DNA of 64,000 nt from an uncultured Acidobacteriota bacterium. GTDB lineage: Bacteria; Acidobacteriota; CAIWXX01. The notes beneath the pieces were generated by a model, which ran no database searches, had not been told where the DNA came from, and saw only the letters and a program-made list of their open reading frames with translations. Location of the stretch: assembly GCA_903916735.1 (NCBI GenBank), contig CAIWXX010000035.1, forward strand, positions 1-64,000. Reading direction: 5' to 3'. The translations under genes were made by a program, and so were the position numbers. Of the stretch, positions 44,759-53,195 are shown piece by piece. Position 1 is the stretch's first letter. Each line of letters opens with the position of its first letter.

Positions 44759-46048
44759 ATGGCGACAAACAAGCGATATAATCCTCGATACACGGTCGAT
44801 TGGTGGCTCATCTCGGTTTCCACCATAAAACGGTCGATCATCGGGTTTATCCTGTTTGTGGTTGGGTTCAGCATCTACTTCGCCCTCCGTATGTATCTTG
44901 ATCATCGGACAGAGATCGCGCGAGCGGCTGCGGGCGACAGTGATATCAACAGGAAGCCGGAGAAGAGTGGCTATTTCCTCGATTTGGAAGGAGACATCAA
45001 GGTTAAGAAAAATGGGACATTCGAATGGCTCCCCGCCAACAAACGAATGAACCTCAACACCGGAGACCTCGTCAAGACAGGCGACAACTCCAGCGCTCAC
45101 ATACTCTCCTTCGATGGGACGGAATACACGGTCAAGAGTCAATCGCTAATGATGATTCAAAGCAGCAGCGAAGATTCTCAGACAAAGGTGCGGAATGTAG
45201 CGATCAAGCTCTCCAGCGGAGCCATCGATATGTCCACGGCCAAGAGGAATCAGGCCGGGTCATCCACAGAGCTGAATTCTCCGACGACATCAACCCGGCT
45301 GGGCGAGATGACACAGGCAGGTGTGACGGTCAATGCTGAAAGCGCAAAAACATCCGTTCAGATCTACCGAGGCGAAGGCGAGATTCGGAGCGGGGGCGCG
45401 AGCATGCGGCTGGCCCCTCTGGAAAGCGTGACCGTTTCGGATGGAGGGGCATTTGAATCAAAGGTGCGCATCCTGCCTCCTCCTGATCTCATTGAACCAT
45501 CGAATCTCAAGCAGATCGCGTCGCCGGATCTGAGTAAGGAGCTGGTGTACATAGCCTGGCGCCAGGTGGAAGGAGCCAAGTCCTTCCGGCTCTTGGTTTC
45601 GCCGACGCCGCTCTTTTCAACACCGCTTGTCGATTTCCATATGTCGGGCAAAGATCTGTCGGTTCGAGTGGCAGGACTCATCGTCGGGACTTATTTCTGG
45701 AAGGCTTATGCTGTCGATCAGAACGGAATCGAGGGGAGGCCGTCCGAGGTTCGTCGTTTCCGGATCATCGCGCAAGATCAGAGGGTGCAGAAGTTCGACG
45801 TCGTTCCACCGGCGCTGACGGTCGATGAACCGCGTCTGAGTGGAAATATTGCACTGATGCGCGGGCGAACCGAACCGGGCGCTCTTTTGACAATCAATGG
45901 AGAACAGGTGGACGTCGAAAGCGACGGGTCGTTTTTTCATCCGGCCATCCTGCCGCATTCCGGGCAGAATGAGCTGGTTGTCATCGCCCAAGATGCGAGC
46001 GGAAACGAAAACAAAATCACAAAGGTTGTTTACGCGGAGTTCTATTGA
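44759..46048 (+). CDS. FecR-domain membrane protein with Ig-like C-terminus
   Basis: A 429-residue protein with one transmembrane helix (about residues 27-46) and an extracytoplasmic remainder. A FecR-type beta domain runs about 70-235 (GDIKVKKNGTFEWLPANKRM, LNTGDLVKTGDNSSAHILSF). An Ig/FN3-like domain follows (about 245-335, VYIAWRQVEGAKSFRLLVS), then a C-terminal glucodextranase-B-like domain (about 345-429, RGRTEPGALLTINGEQV). There is no linked sigma factor, so this is not a classical FecIR pair. Its stop overlaps the start of the diguanylate cyclase gene, so the two are expressed together. It may be an envelope-anchored sensor or structural protein. Confidence 0.85.
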   Translation: MATNKRYNPRYTVDWWLISVSTIKRSIIGFILFVVGFSIYFALRMYLDHRTEIARAAAGDSDINRKPEKSGYFLDLEGDIKVKKNGTFEWLPANKRMNLNTGDLVKTGDNSSAHILSFDGTEYTVKSQSLMMIQSSSEDSQTKVRNVAIKLSSGAIDMSTAKRNQAGSSTELNSPTTSTRLGEMTQAGVTVNAESAKTSVQIYRGEGEIRSGGASMRLAPLESVTVSDGGAFESKVRILPPPDLIEPSNLKQIASPDLSKELVYIAWRQVEGAKSFRLLVSPTPLFSTPLVDFHMSGKDLSVRVAGLIVGTYFWKAYAVDQNGIEGRPSEVRRFRIIAQDQRVQKFDVVPPALTVDEPRLSGNIALMRGRTEPGALLTINGEQVDVESDGSFFHPAILPHSGQNELVVIAQDASGNENKITKVVYAEFY

Positions 46049-47478
46049 TCACGGATGATCGAGCTGTGAAAAACGTCTGCGCCATTTTCAAGAATGCACG
46101 GTCGAAGAGCACTCTGACGGCCCTGGCCCGACAAGCCGGCACGCGCATGAGCTTTTTCAAGGACAATGTCTCGCTGACGTCGGAACCCTATGATCTGATC
46201 CTCCTGGAGATCGAAGAGCGCAGATCCATGACAGAGCGGATCAAGCGTGTCCGCCGGCTCATGGGAGAAATTCCCATCATCACGTTTTCATCGAAGGACA
46301 TCCCTCGTCCGCCGCTCGATCACTTGAACCCGCCTCTTCGAGCTGATGTGATACGAGAGGCTGTGGATCGCACGTTGAATGCTTACGCGCGGGAAAAATT
46401 GCTGGCTGAATCCCGGGCGCGCCTGAAGCGGCTGGGACAGAAATTTGACACTCTCATCAACATTGTCAAAACAGCCAATTCCGTGTTGGATCCGAAACGC
46501 GTGACCGAGCTCATCATGGAGAACATCCAACATCTCATCCCAAGTGAAGCCTGGTCGATCCTGCTGATTGATGAGACCAATCAGGATCTCTTCTTCGAAC
46601 TTGCCAGAGGAGAAGAAGGGCGGACGGTCAGCCAGATGCGGATCAAGGTCGGCGAAGGGATAGCCGGCTGGGTTGCCGCCACCGGGCAACCAACGATCGT
46701 GAATGATGTGACGAAGGACAAGCGTTTTCTTCCGATCATCGATGAGAAATCCAATTTCAGGACGCGGGCCATTCTCTGCGCTCCGCTCATCAGCCGCGGC
46801 CGCACCCTGGGTGTTGTTGAAATCATCAACAAGCGCGAAGGGCACTCCTTCACTGACACGGATCTCGAGCTTCTACTGACGCTGGTCGAACCTGCGGCCA
46901 TCGCACTTCAAAACGCGATTCTCTACCAGCGTGCCAAGGAGCTCTCCATCACCGATGATTTAACCAAGCTGTACAATTCGCGCTATCTTCAGGAACACCT
47001 GGGGAAAGAGATCAAACGATGCCGACGGTATGGCAGCCAGGTCTCCTTGATCTTCCTTGATCTCGACGGATTCAAGGAGATCAACGACCATTTCGGCCAC
47101 ATGACGGGAGGGAAAGCGCTCATCGAAGTCGGCGCCGTCATCAAGAGCTGTGTGCGCGATGTCGATGTCACGGCCCGCTATGGAGGCGATGAATTTACAA
47201 TCGTCCTCACCGAAACGGACACGGACGGCGCGGTGACGATCGCCGAACGCATCCGATATCATATCGAGAATCAAGTCTTTCTGGCGGATGATGGCCTCAA
47301 TGTCCGGCTTTCCGCCAGCCTCGGCATCGCCACCTATCCGACGCACGGACAGACGCAGGAAGAGATCGTCAAGCTTGCGGACAAGGCGATGTATCGAATC
47401 AAGGGATCTTCGAAAAATGGAATCGCCGTCGCCTCTCCAGAGGACATTTTCACGTCGACGAGCGGAATTCTTATCTGA
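46045..47478 (+). CDS. Diguanylate cyclase: pseudo-receiver, GAF, GGDEF
   Basis: A 477-residue cytoplasmic protein making cyclic di-GMP. Residues 1-115 resemble a receiver (DLILLEIEE, PIITFSSKD) but have Glu in place of the phospho-acceptor Asp. GAF covers about 150-295 (VGEGIAGWVAATGQPTIVND) and GGDEF about 310-470. The active site is intact (GGDEF 380-384), and an inhibitory RxxD site (R371-D374) stands five residues before it. The start is a TTG overlapping the TGA of the FecR-like gene (TTGA), with GGAG upstream. Overlap implies coupled translation, so the FecR-like protein may control or tether the cyclase. Confidence 0.92.
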   Translation: MITDDRAVKNVCAIFKNARSKSTLTALARQAGTRMSFFKDNVSLTSEPYDLILLEIEERRSMTERIKRVRRLMGEIPIITFSSKDIPRPPLDHLNPPLRADVIREAVDRTLNAYAREKLLAESRARLKRLGQKFDTLINIVKTANSVLDPKRVTELIMENIQHLIPSEAWSILLIDETNQDLFFELARGEEGRTVSQMRIKVGEGIAGWVAATGQPTIVNDVTKDKRFLPIIDEKSNFRTRAILCAPLISRGRTLGVVEIINKREGHSFTDTDLELLLTLVEPAAIALQNAILYQRAKELSITDDLTKLYNSRYLQEHLGKEIKRCRRYGSQVSLIFLDLDGFKEINDHFGHMTGGKALIEVGAVIKSCVRDVDVTARYGGDEFTIVLTETDTDGAVTIAERIRYHIENQVFLADDGLNVRLSASLGIATYPTHGQTQEEIVKLADKAMYRIKGSSKNGIAVASPEDIFTSTSGILI

Positions 47479-47683
47479 TTCTCACACGCACTCTTGCTGT
47501 TTCCAAGAAAACCTCTCACCGACATCGCTGTGCGATGCCCCGAATTTTGCTGCGATCCCCGGCGAAGACACCGCAATCCTCGGCTCAGCCGCGGATTGGG
47601 GAGGCATATGTATCTGATTGACGACGATCACAAAAAGGTGTCATGATGAAAAGCTCGAATGAAGTCATGATGAGGGAGTGTGA

Positions 47684-48712
47684 ATGAGCTTTGTGAAATC
47701 GGTGCTCGGTTATTTCAGCTCTGATCTTGCGATCGATCTCGGCACCGCCAATACACTTGTCTATGCAAAGGGACGCGGAACTGTTGTCGACGAACCATCC
47801 ATTGTCGCGATCAACAAACTGACCGGAAAGGTCGAAGCCGTCGGGACCGCTGCAAAAGAGATGTTGGGCAGGACTCCCGGCAACATCGCCGCCATCCGGC
47901 CGATGAAGGACGGGGTCATCGCCGATTTCGAGACAACCGAGAAGATGCTCGGTTACTTCATTCGCAAGGCGCACGAGCGAAACCACTGGATTCGCCCGCG
48001 GATCGTCATCGGCGTTCCTTCCGAAATTACACAGGTGGAAAAACGCGCCGTGAGGGACGCTGCTCTGAAAGCGAAGGCCAGCGAGGTCTATCTTGTCGAA
48101 CAAGCCATGGTCGCCGCCATTGGCGCCGGGCTTCCCATCACAGAACCGGCCGGCAATATGATCGTGGATATCGGCGGCGGGACAACCGACGTCGCCGTCA
48201 TCAGCCTCGCCGGGATCGTTTACTCCCGATCCGTCCGAGTGGCGGGAAATGAGATGGACGACGCCATCATCCAATACATCAAACGCAAGTACAGCCTGCT
48301 CATCGGGGAGCGAACTGCCGAGCAGATCAAAATGCAGATTGGGTCAGCCTATCCTTTGAGCGAACCGCTCACAATGGAAATCAAAGGCCGCAATCTCATT
48401 GAAGGAATACCGAAGACACTTGTGATCACCGACGAAGAGGTGCGTGAAGCCCTGTCTGAAACAGTCGGAGTTATCGTGGAAGCCGTCAAGGTTGCGCTGG
48501 AAAAGACACCACCCGAGCTCTCGGCTGACATCGTCGATCGCGGGATCGTCATGACCGGAGGTGGCTCTCTCCTGAAGAATCTGGACAAGCGGTTGAGGGA
48601 AGAAACTCAATTGCCGGTGACGATCGCCGAAGACCCGCTAAAATCCGTCGTCGTCGGCACGGGCAAGATGCTGTGGGATTTCGGCCTGCTGAGAAAAATA
48701 TCGTTCGAATGA
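47684..48712 (+). CDS. mreB: Rod-shape actin homologue MreB
   Basis: A 342-residue bacterial actin that forms membrane-associated filaments directing lateral-wall synthesis. Seen are [19 protein letters not shown] (phosphate 1), [32 protein letters not shown] (phosphate 2) and [18 protein letters not shown] (adenosine site). Length is typical. GAGGGAG precedes the ATG. It leads the mre-rod cluster, but a hairpin with a T-run follows before mreC, so mreB may be made in excess of the rest. Confidence 0.96.
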   Translation: MSFVKSVLGYFSSDLAIDLGTANTLVYAKGRGTVVDEPSIVAINKLTGKVEAVGTAAKEMLGRTPGNIAAIRPMKDGVIADFETTEKMLGYFIRKAHERNHWIRPRIVIGVPSEITQVEKRAVRDAALKAKASEVYLVEQAMVAAIGAGLPITEPAGNMIVDIGGGTTDVAVISLAGIVYSRSVRVAGNEMDDAIIQYIKRKYSLLIGERTAEQIKMQIGSAYPLSEPLTMEIKGRNLIEGIPKTLVITDEEVREALSETVGVIVEAVKVALEKTPPELSADIVDRGIVMTGGGSLLKNLDKRLREETQLPVTIAEDPLKSVVVGTGKMLWDFGLLRKISFE

Positions 48713-48760
48713 ATTTGCGCTCGAATTCCAACATCGAATCCACGACTCGCCTTCCTGAAG

Positions 48761-48789
48761 GCTTCCCCATAAGCCAATGGGGCGTTTTT
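48761..48789 (+). terminator. Hairpin with T-run between mreB and mreC
   Basis: CCCCAT-AAGCCA-ATGGGG followed by CGTTTTT. A 6 bp GC-rich stem and five T fit a weak intrinsic terminator or attenuator. It lies 49 bp after the mreB stop and 23 bp before the mreC start. Confidence 0.6.
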
Positions 48790-48811
48790 CGTCTGGAGCT
48801 CAAATCCTGAT

Positions 48812-49666
48812 ATGCCGCTTCATATTGCCCGTAAGAGAGAGGTCATTCTCTTGCTGGCGCTCCAAATCGCGCATCTGATCATCATCTCGGCTCAGGTTCC
48901 ACTCCATGGAAGAACAACCGTTCTCGAAGCCGCCGTTTTCAACCTGCTCTCGCCCTTCCAGAGAGCCACGGCCGCAACTCTGACCGGGATCGCGTCCTTC
49001 TACCACGACTACATTGGACTGCGACACGCACGGACGGAGAACATCGATATGAGGAAACGCCTGGATCAAGCGCTCCTCGAACTGAACCGGCTCAGAACAA
49101 AGCAACAAGATGTGCAGCGGCTCGAACAACTTCTTCGTTTGGGTGAAACCCTGCCTTACGAAATGGAACCCGCACGGGTGATTGGGGCTGATTCGCTGAA
49201 CCCTATGAAAACGCTCTTCATCAATAAGGGGCTTCTTGCCCGTATCCGTCATAATTGCCCCGTCATATCGCCCGAAGGATTTCTTGTCGGGAGGGTCGTC
49301 ACCCCGATCGCTCCTTCTCAGGCGACTGTGCAGCTGTTAACGGACAGCGAAGCAAGTGTCGGCGCAATTCTTGCCAATAGCCGGACTTATGCGATTGTCA
49401 GCGGAATCGGCAATGGACGCTGTCTGCTGCGATTCGTTCCGAGCATTGTCGACGTGGCTCCGCAGGAGGAGGTCGTCACATCCGGGCTTGATCAGATCTA
49501 TCCGCGAGGAATTCTTATTGGCCGAGTGGTGTCGAGCTTGACAACCGGCTCCGTGTTCAAGGATATCACCATCCAGCCGGTCATCACCCCCAACCAGCTG
49601 GAATATGTTCTCGTCCTGACGGGTGAAAAGCCCTCTGGCCCGGACGCCACAGCGAATCCGAATTGA
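48812..49666 (+). CDS. mreC: Cell-shape protein MreC
   Basis: A 284-residue bitopic protein. An N-terminal helix (about residues 10-30) is followed by a coiled coil (about 65-105, ENIDMRKRLDQALLELNRLR). The periplasmic beta domains contain VIGADSLNPMKTLFINKG, then VISPEGFLVGRVV and TSGLDQIYPRGILIGRVVS, which are family signatures. It links MreB filaments to PBP2/RodA. Lacking a strong ribosome site, it may depend on readthrough from mreB. Confidence 0.92.
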   Translation: MPLHIARKREVILLLALQIAHLIIISAQVPLHGRTTVLEAAVFNLLSPFQRATAATLTGIASFYHDYIGLRHARTENIDMRKRLDQALLELNRLRTKQQDVQRLEQLLRLGETLPYEMEPARVIGADSLNPMKTLFINKGLLARIRHNCPVISPEGFLVGRVVTPIAPSQATVQLLTDSEASVGAILANSRTYAIVSGIGNGRCLLRFVPSIVDVAPQEEVVTSGLDQIYPRGILIGRVVSSLTTGSVFKDITIQPVITPNQLEYVLVLTGEKPSGPDATANPN

Positions 49667-49723
49667 ATATGAATTGATGCCTTTTGCATCATACTTAGCG
49701 TATGATGGCCTTGGGATTGTCTG

Positions 49724-50221
49724 ATGGCTGAGAAAATTGTTCATATCAATTACGTGCGCATCGCGGGAGCGCTTGTCCTAGCGATCACGATTCAGGTCGT
49801 CCTCGGGCACATCTGGGGCAGGGCGCACTTTTATCTCAATCCCCTGACAATTGTCGTGCTGTTCGCTGCCATCCAGGGATCACCCATCGCCGGGATGATA
49901 TCTGGAAGCCTGGCCGGCGTCTTTCAGGATTCTTTTTCAGGGCAATTGATTGGAGTCTCGTCATTCAGCAAAACACTCATCGGCTACGCCATGGGTGTGC
50001 TCAATATTAAGCTCGTCATCCGGAGTGTTTTTTTTCTCGCCCCCTTGATCTTCCTCGCCTCATGTGCTGAGATGCTCTTCGCAGTCCTTCTTGACCGGAT
50101 TGTGCAAGTCCGGCCCATCGTTACTGGAAGTTCAATTCTAACCGTTGCCTGTGGAAATGCTCTGATCGGAACAACTATTATTAAGCTCGGCGATCAGATC
50201 GCTCATGCCAAGAAAAAATAG
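49724..50221 (+). CDS. mreD: Cell-shape protein MreD
   Basis: A 165-residue membrane protein with about five helices. The family pattern is HFYLNPLTIVVLFAAIQGSP, then GMISGSLAGVFQDSFSG and GVSSFSKTLIGYAMGVLNIK. It partners with MreC in the elongasome. It ends 3 bases before mrdA. The call is supported by position as well as sequence, since MreD is poorly conserved. Confidence 0.9.
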   Translation: MAEKIVHINYVRIAGALVLAITIQVVLGHIWGRAHFYLNPLTIVVLFAAIQGSPIAGMISGSLAGVFQDSFSGQLIGVSSFSKTLIGYAMGVLNIKLVIRSVFFLAPLIFLASCAEMLFAVLLDRIVQVRPIVTGSSILTVACGNALIGTTIIKLGDQIAHAKKK

Positions 50222-50224
50222 CCG

Positions 50225-52048
50225 ATGAAAATTTACGACGACCTCAAACCCCTTGAATCGAGACTGTGGCTCATTGAGGTGACCATAATCGTCTGCTTCA
50301 CAATCCTCTGCTGCAGCTTCTGGTACTTGCAGGTGCTTCGATCCGAATACTACAGGACATTAAGCGAAGAAAACCGCATTCGCGAAGCCGTCATTCCGGC
50401 TCCACGCGGTCTTGTGTTGGATCGGGAAAACCGCATTCTGGTGGAAAACAGACCTTCTTTCAGCATCGTCCTGCAGCGAGAGAGCATCACAGACCTGGCG
50501 CAAACCTTGGAAAACATTCGACGGGTGCCTTTTCTCGATATCACTGCTGTGCTGGCAAGGCTGAACAAGTATCGAGGCCTCCCTTCTTTCGTCCCGATTA
50601 TCATCAAAGAGGACGTGGGTCCGGCCGAGGTGGCTTTTATCGAGGCACGGAGGCTCGAGTTGCCCGAACTGGCGGTGAAAGTTGAGTTCAAGCGATACTA
50701 TCGCGACACAGCGGCGACGTCGCATATCCTCGGGTATGTCAACGAGATTAACGAATCTCAGCTCCATTATCCTGCATACAAAAGCCTGCGTCCTGGCGAT
50801 CTCGTGGGCCAGGCAGGCATTGAAAAACGATATGATTCGCTTCTCCGCGGGGTCGATGGCCGCGCACGCGAAGTCGTCAACTCACGAGGGCGGAAGATAG
50901 CCGAGCTGGATCGGACTGAACCCATCCCCGGACATACTCTAGTCCTGACGGTCGACACGGAACTGATGAAAGTCCTGGAAGAAGCCATGCGCGGGAAAGT
51001 CGGAAGCGCCGTCGTCCTGGATGCGCGGTCGGGAGAATTGCTGGCAATGGTTTCCATGCCCGCCTATGATCCGAATGCTTTCGCGGGGCATTTTTCGCGC
51101 GAAGACTGGAGCAGCATTCTGTTGGATCCGAACCATCCTCTTCAGAACCGCGCCATCCACAACCTTTACTCACCCGGCTCCGTTTTCAAACTGACCGTGG
51201 CACTGGCGGCGCTCCAGGAAGGCGTCATCACACCCTCCACAGCATTCTTCTGTCCCGGTTATGTCTCCGTCTATGGGCACACCTTCCATTGCAATAAGGC
51301 AGGCGGCCATGGAGCGATGGACTTGAAGAGTGCCATAGTCAATTCATGCAATGTGTATTTCTATCAGGTCGGGAAGAAACTCGGGATCGAGCGGATCGCC
51401 AAATATGCGCATCTGCTCGGGTTCGGCGAGCCGACCGGCGTCGATCTGCCGGGAGAAGAGCCGGGACTCATCCCGGATCCCGAATGGAAAAAACGTGTTC
51501 ACGGCGCCGATTGGTACGGAGGCGAGACGATCTCCGTCGCCATTGGGCAAGGATCGCTGCTGGTCAGTCCCATGCAGATGGCTTATCATGCCGCGCTGGT
51601 GGCAACATCCGGCAGCACTTTCCGGCCGCATCTTCTGCGGTCCTATGCCGACTCAAATGGACAGGTTTACCCTCATGAGGTAACCGAAGGCCGGCGTTCG
51701 CTTGCAATCGACAATCAGTATTTCGATACGGTGCGTAAGGCCATGTGGGGTGTTGTCAACCAGGGTGGAACCGGCTATCGAGCAGCCGTTCAAGGGCATG
51801 ACGTTTGCGGCAAGACTGGAACCGTCCAACTCGCCAGCAAGACCAACATCAGAAATCCCAAAGCACCCCCATCCGAGTTGGCTGTACATTCCTGGTTCAT
51901 TGGATTCGCTCCACTCGACGCCCCCGAAATCGCCGTCGCGGTATTTATCGAACACGGCGGGGCAGGCGGGGAAGCCGCTGCGCCCATTGCAAGAGTCGCA
52001 TTCGAAACCTATTTCGCACTCCATGATCGATCGAAAGCTTCTAGTTAA
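50225..52048 (+). CDS. mrdA: Penicillin-binding protein 2 (elongasome transpeptidase)
   Basis: A 607-residue class B PBP. An N-terminal helix (about residues 18-38) is followed by the dimerisation/pedestal domain (RIREAVIPAPRGLVLDRENR) and the transpeptidase domain. The active-site SxxK is Ser319-Val-Phe-Lys322 (SPGSVFKLT), the SxN is SCN in IVNSCNVYFYQ, and the KTG lies near residue 530 (CGKTGTVQL). It cross-links peptidoglycan during lateral growth together with RodA, whose gene overlaps it by 26 bp. Confidence 0.95.
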   Translation: MKIYDDLKPLESRLWLIEVTIIVCFTILCCSFWYLQVLRSEYYRTLSEENRIREAVIPAPRGLVLDRENRILVENRPSFSIVLQRESITDLAQTLENIRRVPFLDITAVLARLNKYRGLPSFVPIIIKEDVGPAEVAFIEARRLELPELAVKVEFKRYYRDTAATSHILGYVNEINESQLHYPAYKSLRPGDLVGQAGIEKRYDSLLRGVDGRAREVVNSRGRKIAELDRTEPIPGHTLVLTVDTELMKVLEEAMRGKVGSAVVLDARSGELLAMVSMPAYDPNAFAGHFSREDWSSILLDPNHPLQNRAIHNLYSPGSVFKLTVALAALQEGVITPSTAFFCPGYVSVYGHTFHCNKAGGHGAMDLKSAIVNSCNVYFYQVGKKLGIERIAKYAHLLGFGEPTGVDLPGEEPGLIPDPEWKKRVHGADWYGGETISVAIGQGSLLVSPMQMAYHAALVATSGSTFRPHLLRSYADSNGQVYPHEVTEGRRSLAIDNQYFDTVRKAMWGVVNQGGTGYRAAVQGHDVCGKTGTVQLASKTNIRNPKAPPSELAVHSWFIGFAPLDAPEIAVAVFIEHGGAGGEAAAPIARVAFETYFALHDRSKASS

Positions 52049-53111
52049 TCTCGACTGGCTGCTTCTGCTGTCGGTGCTGCTCCTCGCCTCGATCGGTGTC
52101 GGTTTGGTTGCATCGGCATCGCAGAGTCTGACCCCTCACTATGCGCAGAGGCAGGCGGCCTGGTGCATCATCGGGCTCGTCTCGATGCTCGTCGCGATGT
52201 CCATCGATTATCATCGACTGATTGACCGGGCTGTTCTCTTTTACTTGCCGATCGTCGCTGCGCTGGTTTATCTCATCATCTTCGGACGGATTATTTCAGG
52301 CGCCCAGAGCTGGATCGTCATCGGCTCAGCTCGATTCCAGCCATCGGAATTTGCCAAGGTGACGGTGGCTCTAATGCTGGCCAAATATTTCGCGGACTTT
52401 CGCCAGAATATAGTCTCGCGACGCGAGCTAGGCACGGTGGCCTGGATCGTTGGAATTCCATTGCTGCTGACGGCGGCCCAGCCTGATCTGGGGACAGCGG
52501 CGACTCTTTTTCCATTGGCTGGGGCCGCTCTCATCCTGGCGGGTACTCGCTTCAAATGGCTCGTCGCCATTGGACTCTTCGGAATTCTCTTCTGCTTTGC
52601 TTCGTGGGGCCTCTTCCTCAAGGACTATCAAAAGGCCCGGATCGTAAGTTTTCTCACGCCGGAAGCCGATCCACGGGGAAGCGGCTATCATTCCATTCAG
52701 AGCCGTATCGCCGTTGGAAGCGGCGGCTTTTATGGGAAGGGCTATAAGCAGGGCAGTCAGAGCAGCCTGGAGTTTTTACCGGCGAGACATACGGATTTCG
52801 TCTTTTCGGTCCTTGCCGAGGAGGAAGGCTTCATCGGCACGATTTCGGTGCTCGGGCTCTATTCGCTGCTCCTGTTCCGCGGTTTTCGGACAGCCCGGCA
52901 TGCGCGAGATCGAAGCGGCATGTATCTAGCCGCCTGCCTGACTACACTCCTCGCCTTCCACATTATCATCAATATCGGCATGGTCGCCGGCCTCCTGCCG
53001 ATCACTGGAATACCAGTGCCATTTCTGAGCTATGGAGGAAGCTTTCTGCTTGTCACATTCACTTCAATCGGGCTCATCATGAACGTTCGCATCCGGCGAA
53101 CGGTGAACTGA
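52023..53111 (+). CDS. rodA: SEDS glycosyltransferase RodA
   Basis: A 362-residue membrane protein with about ten helices. It polymerises glycan strands with PBP2. Seen are the family segments QPDLGTAATLFPLAGAALI, YHSIQSRIAVGSGGFYGKG, HTDFVFSVLAEEEGF and GIPVPFLSYGGS. The Asp in HTDFVF is at the expected place for the catalytic residue of SEDS enzymes. The frame is open upstream within mrdA, but ATG 52023 (MIDRKLLVNLDW) gives the right length. It overlaps mrdA by 26 bp. Confidence 0.95.
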   Translation: MIDRKLLVNLDWLLLLSVLLLASIGVGLVASASQSLTPHYAQRQAAWCIIGLVSMLVAMSIDYHRLIDRAVLFYLPIVAALVYLIIFGRIISGAQSWIVIGSARFQPSEFAKVTVALMLAKYFADFRQNIVSRRELGTVAWIVGIPLLLTAAQPDLGTAATLFPLAGAALILAGTRFKWLVAIGLFGILFCFASWGLFLKDYQKARIVSFLTPEADPRGSGYHSIQSRIAVGSGGFYGKGYKQGSQSSLEFLPARHTDFVFSVLAEEEGFIGTISVLGLYSLLLFRGFRTARHARDRSGMYLAACLTTLLAFHIIINIGMVAGLLPITGIPVPFLSYGGSFLLVTFTSIGLIMNVRIRRTVN

Positions 53112-53195
53112 CCCCAGAGTGGCGGCAAAAGTGCCGACACTATCTTCGGGAAAGAAGCGCTGATCTCCACCAGCGAACAAAGAGTTTTGCAATCA

